Shown: positions 60,415 through 64,000 of the stretch, piece after piece
How the letters are laid out: each line of letters starts with the position of its first letter
Position numbering within the stretch: position 1 is the first letter of the stretch
Assembly (NCBI RefSeq): GCF_018403225.1
Contig: NZ_BOSG01000001.1
Span: forward strand, 2,852,001 to 2,916,000
Direction of reading: 5' to 3'
DNA: 64,000 bases
Source of the DNA: Paenibacillus sp. J23TS9
Lineage (GTDB): Bacteria > Bacillota > Bacilli > Paenibacillales > Paenibacillaceae
Program-made: the position numbers and the translations under genes
The notes under the pieces: model-generated
The model's input: only the letters and a program-made list of their open reading frames with translations
Told to the model about the DNA's origin: nothing
Database searches by the model: none

Positions 60415-61842
60415 TTACAGCCAGTGGTACGTCTTTTGGGGGTTTGTCTGATCCTGTTCCCGGTTCGTATGGAATCTTTCCTTCGGAACGAGCACTTCAT
60501 CAGGCAAAGCCCCTTTACTAATGAGTACTGGGGTTCCCATCGGTACCAGGTCAAACAGCTCCTCGACATCTGTTTTACTCATGCGTACGCAGCCCTGGGA
60601 CTCGTCGGCACCTACACTGGCGGGTTCATTTGTTCCGTGGATGGCATAATTTGTTCCGGAAAGCTGCATACCCCTGCTTCCGAATTCCCCGTCTGAGTGA
60701 CCATTCGGATTCATCACTTTATCAGTGATTACGTAATTGCCTTCCGGCGTGCGTATGCCTCCAAGTCCCACCTTATAATTCCGTAAAATAATACGCCCGC
60801 TGACAACTGCCAGCCGGTGATTGCTTTTATCCACGACAATTTTCAGCGGCTCTTCAAAAAACGGTCTGTTGCCCCATGTTTTCGAAAATGCCCCTTTCCC
60901 TTTTGCGCTGTCTGCTGCTTCATTCGCAGCCGATGGCTCCTGACCCGCGGTTTCTGACTTCACTCTTTGCAGCAGCGGCTGAAAAGCTTCCTTCATGCCT
61001 TCCGTCGTACCCGATACCCAGTTACCCGGAAATGGGCGAAGCAGATCACTCATCTTTTCAGGAAATTCGCCGGTATTGTTCTTATATGCTTTAATTGCGC
61101 TGTATAACAGTGCCTGCTCTTCTTGTTCCCCCGTCCAGGCGAACGCAGCTCCCGACAGCTTGCTTCCATCCGGAGGCTGGCAATTGCATGTTTTGGGATT
61201 ATAAGACTGGTAGGCTAAAGCGCCAGAACCGTTATTTTTCAGTGTATAACTCAGGGGCATTTCCCTGTTCCACATCAACCATTTCCCCTGTTTTTTCAGC
61301 TCCAGTACAGCAAGCTTGCCCTGCAAAAGTTGCATATGGGTAAAAGGGCCCGGTTCAATCTGCTGATCACCTGCTCCAAAGCCGCCTTCCTGCGCCGCCG
61401 TAAACATAACCAGATCTTCATCCAGCGTTGCATGCCCGCTGCCTTGATTCCCGGCATCCTGTTGTTGATCTTTCGCAGTCGCTCTTTCCGGATCATTATT
61501 AAGCGGAGCTTCCTCTGCCTTCTTGCTCTGGCCCGGCGCATCCACCGACGGAACCAATGCAAGCAGCAGCAGCATGAATACGATGAGCGCACGGCGCATT
61601 CGAACAGATCTGCGGTCTTTTTCCTGGGCCTGCTGCAGCAGCTTGGATTCATACTCTTTCCAAATATCTGAAGGCATTTTACTGGTTTCAAAAGCCTCAA
61701 ATATGCCACCGGATTGATTAAAGCAGTAGTTCGCCTTGCCGTGCTGCCCGGCTTTTTCATATTCCTTGCCAAGCAAATACCAGCCCATTTTATTATCCGG
61801 GTGCATCTGCACATATTTTTTAAGGTAATGCGAATTTGCCAC
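60415..61842 (-). CDS. Membrane-anchored L,D-transpeptidase (YkuD domain)
   Basis: About 475 residues from a GTG at 61842, five bases after GGAGG; ATGs at 61857/61854 have no ribosome site. A cytoplasmic N-terminus with TPR-like helices (HPDNKMGWYLLGKEYEKAGQHGKANYCF) leads to one membrane helix at about 82-98. The extracellular YkuD domain at the C-terminus has HGTNEPASVG and the catalytic ESQGCVRM cysteine. It probably makes 3-3 cross-links in peptidoglycan. Confidence 0.88.
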   Translation of the reverse strand: MANSHYLKKYVQMHPDNKMGWYLLGKEYEKAGQHGKANYCFNQSGGIFEAFETSKMPSDIWKEYESKLLQQAQEKDRRSVRMRRALIVFMLLLLALVPSVDAPGQSKKAEEAPLNNDPERATAKDQQQDAGNQGSGHATLDEDLVMFTAAQEGGFGAGDQQIEPGPFTHMQLLQGKLAVLELKKQGKWLMWNREMPLSYTLKNNGSGALAYQSYNPKTCNCQPPDGSKLSGAAFAWTGEQEEQALLYSAIKAYKNNTGEFPEKMSDLLRPFPGNWVSGTTEGMKEAFQPLLQRVKSETAGQEPSAANEAADSAKGKGAFSKTWGNRPFFEEPLKIVVDKSNHRLAVVSGRIILRNYKVGLGGIRTPEGNYVITDKVMNPNGHSDGEFGSRGMQLSGTNYAIHGTNEPASVGADESQGCVRMSKTDVEELFDLVPMGTPVLISKGALPDEVLVPKERFHTNREQDQTNPQKTYHWL

Positions 61843-61896
61843 GGGATCCTCCATCATTACAATTGTCTTTTTCTATATATATCGGTTGAAGAAGAA

Positions 61897-61938
61897 CAAA
61901 AAAACATCCTCCATCGGGCCTATCCGATGTAAGGATGT
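61897..61938 (-). terminator. Terminator of the ferredoxin gene
   Basis: The stem ACATCCT..ATCGG / CCGAT..AGGATGT is followed by a T run on the minus strand (A run at 61897-61904). Confidence 0.75.
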
Positions 61939-61953
61939 CTTCTTGGTTTCTCT

Positions 61954-62289
<336 letters not shown>

Positions 62290-62348
62290 TTAGAAGCCTA
62301 TGACAAAAATCACTTATACTTCATGTTCAGCCTGTATATATTGAATGA

Positions 62349-63644
62349 TTAAGGAAGATCAAGGCCTTCTTTGTTTACAAAATCCATTTGCAGTGAGGTT
62401 CCTCTTACCTTGTGATTACGAAGCAAAACCGATGGATCATCTCCCAGCATGCCTGCAGTGACCACTGCATTTTCTCCGAACTTGTTGCGGAGCATATCCA
62501 TCGTTTGCGTTAATGACTCCTTTTTGGGATGCTTTTCATATTCGAAAAGATCCAGCTGAATCGCCGCTTCGCTCTTCGGAATCAAATGCTGGAGCGTTAT
62601 TCCCAGGAGCCTCACTGGCTTATCCCAGCTCCAGTGCTCCACATACAGACGGCGGGCTTCTTCATAGATATCAGCCGCATTCTCAGTAGGTGTAGCCAGC
62701 GCATGGCTGCGGGTAATGGTTTTCATATCCGGTGTGCGGATCGTAATCTGTACCCCGCCCGCTACAAGTTCCTGACGCCGCAGCCTCCGTGCGACCTGAT
62801 CACTGATGTTCAGCAGGACCCGGTTTACATCCTCACGGGCCTGAATGTCGGTCGGAAGCGTCGTTGTATGGCCGATCGATTTGTTCTGCTCTCGCTCTTC
62901 CAGGACGGGGGAGTGATCGATACCGTTGGCCGCCTGCTTCATCCAAGCACCGACTACACCGAAGACCCGAATGAGTATCTCTTCCTCGGTTTTTGCCAGC
63001 TGCCCGATCGTGTAAATTCCGAGCTTGCGCAGCTTTTCAGCTGTTTTGCCTCCGATGCCAAACAGTTCACCGCATGGGCGATCCCATAATATACGGGGCA
63101 CATCGCGGATACGAAGGACAGAGATCCCCCGCGGCTTTTTCATATCCGATGCCATCTTGGCAAGCAGCTTATTGGGTGCGATCCCCACCGAGCATGGCAA
63201 AGCCAGCTCCTCTTCAATTCTCCGCTGGATTTCCTCCGCGATCTGCTGCGGCGTCCCGAACTGCCTCGAACCAGATATGTCCAGGTAGCATTCGTCAATG
63301 GAAGTTGCCTGCATGAGCGGTGTATAGGAATACGCTATTTTCATAAATGCGGACGAGTATTTACGATATAAATGGAAATCAGGCTGAATGATAATCAGAT
63401 CCGGACACAGCTTCAACGCCCGGTTCACATGCATTCCGGTGGATATTCCGATCTGCCTGGCAGCATAGGAGCAGGTCACAATGATTCCTTTGCGCAGCTC
63501 AATGCTTCCAGCCACCGCCGTTGGCTTGCCTCGGTATTTTTCCGGTTCTTCCGCCTCATGGACCGAACAGTAAAATGCATTCATATCCACATGTAAAATG
63601 ACCCTGCCGTTCGATGGATAATAAGCGTCAATGTCAGTCTTCAT
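62349..63644 (-). CDS. dinB: DNA polymerase IV (Y family)
   Basis: 431 residues from ATG 63644 (GTGAAGGAT upstream). The catalytic residues are in ILHVDMNAFYCSVH and TSIDECYLD; the thumb (GIGGKTAEKLRKLGIYTIGQLA) and little-finger domain follow. It performs error-prone lesion bypass. The last residues (QMDFVNKEGLDLP) do not show a clear QL-type clamp motif. Confidence 0.94.
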   Translation of the reverse strand: MKTDIDAYYPSNGRVILHVDMNAFYCSVHEAEEPEKYRGKPTAVAGSIELRKGIIVTCSYAARQIGISTGMHVNRALKLCPDLIIIQPDFHLYRKYSSAFMKIAYSYTPLMQATSIDECYLDISGSRQFGTPQQIAEEIQRRIEEELALPCSVGIAPNKLLAKMASDMKKPRGISVLRIRDVPRILWDRPCGELFGIGGKTAEKLRKLGIYTIGQLAKTEEEILIRVFGVVGAWMKQAANGIDHSPVLEEREQNKSIGHTTTLPTDIQAREDVNRVLLNISDQVARRLRRQELVAGGVQITIRTPDMKTITRSHALATPTENAADIYEEARRLYVEHWSWDKPVRLLGITLQHLIPKSEAAIQLDLFEYEKHPKKESLTQTMDMLRNKFGENAVVTAGMLGDDPSVLLRNHKVRGTSLQMDFVNKEGLDLP

Positions 63645-63744
63645 GAATCCTTCACACCTTCGCAAAATTTCATTATTTCCAGCATAACGTTCCTTGAAAA
63701 GGAGGTCAAGAAAACAGCATGCCGGTAATTCACGGAATTCTTTG

Positions 63745-63772
63745 TTACATTCCCGCGTAAAAATGCTATAAT
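63745..63772 (+). promoter_or_regulatory. Promoter of cimA
   Basis: TTACAT (63745-63750) and TATAAT (63767-63772) are 16 bp apart, with an extended TGC before the -10. The leader of about 45 nt is too short for a T-box. Confidence 0.65.
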
Positions 63773-63822
63773 AATTTACTATAAATAATCGAATTCATAA
63801 GACTTCCAAAGGAGGACGCTTC

Positions 63823-64000
63823 ATGTCTAAGTCCATATCCATCTTCGACACTACCCTGCGCGACGGCACCCAAGGCGAAGGAGTCAGCTTGTCGGCGGAC
63901 GATAAACTCAAAATTGCCAAAAAGCTCGATGATCTTGGTGTTCAATATATTGAAGGTGGGATTCCGGGAAGCAACAGCAAAGACATTGAATTTTTCAAAA
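63823..64000 (+). CDS. cimA: Citramalate synthase (partial, 5' end)
   Basis: 59 residues visible, then the window ends. [19 protein letters not shown] and [17 protein letters not shown] are typical of the CimA branch of the isopropylmalate synthase family (DTTLRDG metal/substrate motif). It condenses pyruvate and acetyl-CoA toward isoleucine. AAAGGAGG lies upstream of the ATG. Homocitrate or isopropylmalate synthase is less likely. Confidence 0.88.
   Translation, partial: MSKSISIFDTTLRDGTQGEGVSLSADDKLKIAKKLDDLGVQYIEGGIPGSNSKDIEFFK

Noticed and set aside
63773..63822. T-box leader for cimA
   Set aside because: Only about 45 nt separate the promoter from the ribosome site, too short for a T-box.

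Overview
The window looks like chromosome of a Paenibacillus-type low-to-mid GC Firmicute. Signs are strong AGGAGG-type ribosome binding sites, frequent GTG/TTG starts, an Lpl/Ytc-type sugar ABC system paired with a YesM/YesN-type two-component system, and Bacillus-lineage gene pairs (YqhH/YqhG-like, YhaO/YhaN-like, YqzE, YkvI). No plasmid, phage or insertion-sequence genes were recognised.

Layout. (1) 1-7828: a minus-strand sugar-acid operon read uxaC - larA homolog - SDR mannonate oxidoreductase - larE - FGGY gluconokinase - larB (cut by the window edge), facing a divergent ROK repressor with a good operator candidate between them. Together the enzymes can be read as a nickel-dependent glucuronate route: glucuronate > fructuronate > D-mannonate > (LarA-type 2-epimerisation) D-gluconate > 6-phosphogluconate. 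(2) 7982-10119: DHA2-type drug exporter and divergent MarR regulator. (3) 10294-23051: a sialoside locus with two LplB/YtcP-like permeases, a lipoprotein binding protein, three sialidase-like proteins without signal peptides and an N-acetylneuraminate lyase, preceded by a double-sensor YesM-like kinase and a YesN-like regulator. The operon promoter carries a cre match and a 21-bp-spaced direct repeat that could bind the regulator. (4) 23268-33300: mixed accessory stretch with an orphan protein, AzlCD, a TrmB regulator, a 39-residue zinc-ribbon protein beneath Fur-family-like palindromes, an arsRBC operon, a flavoprotein remnant, a LysR/MetX-like divergent pair, and low-GC secreted orphans and gene fragments. 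(5) 33403-64000: mostly housekeeping genes: class II ribonucleotide reductase with NrdR-like boxes, SNF2 helicase plus YqhG, amidase, polysaccharide deacetylase-like protein, tRNA-Leu(CAG), xpt, DedA, YkvI, YhaN/YhaO-like DNA repair pair, glycosyltransferase, diguanylate cyclase-like protein, two NSUN-type rRNA methyltransferases, an RsuA-type pseudouridine synthase, a small alarmone synthetase, quinone-type pyrD, L,D-transpeptidase, ferredoxin, dinB and the 5' end of cimA.

All functional assignments come from reading motifs and context; no database search was run. Start codons were adjusted where a ribosome binding site clearly favoured an internal start.
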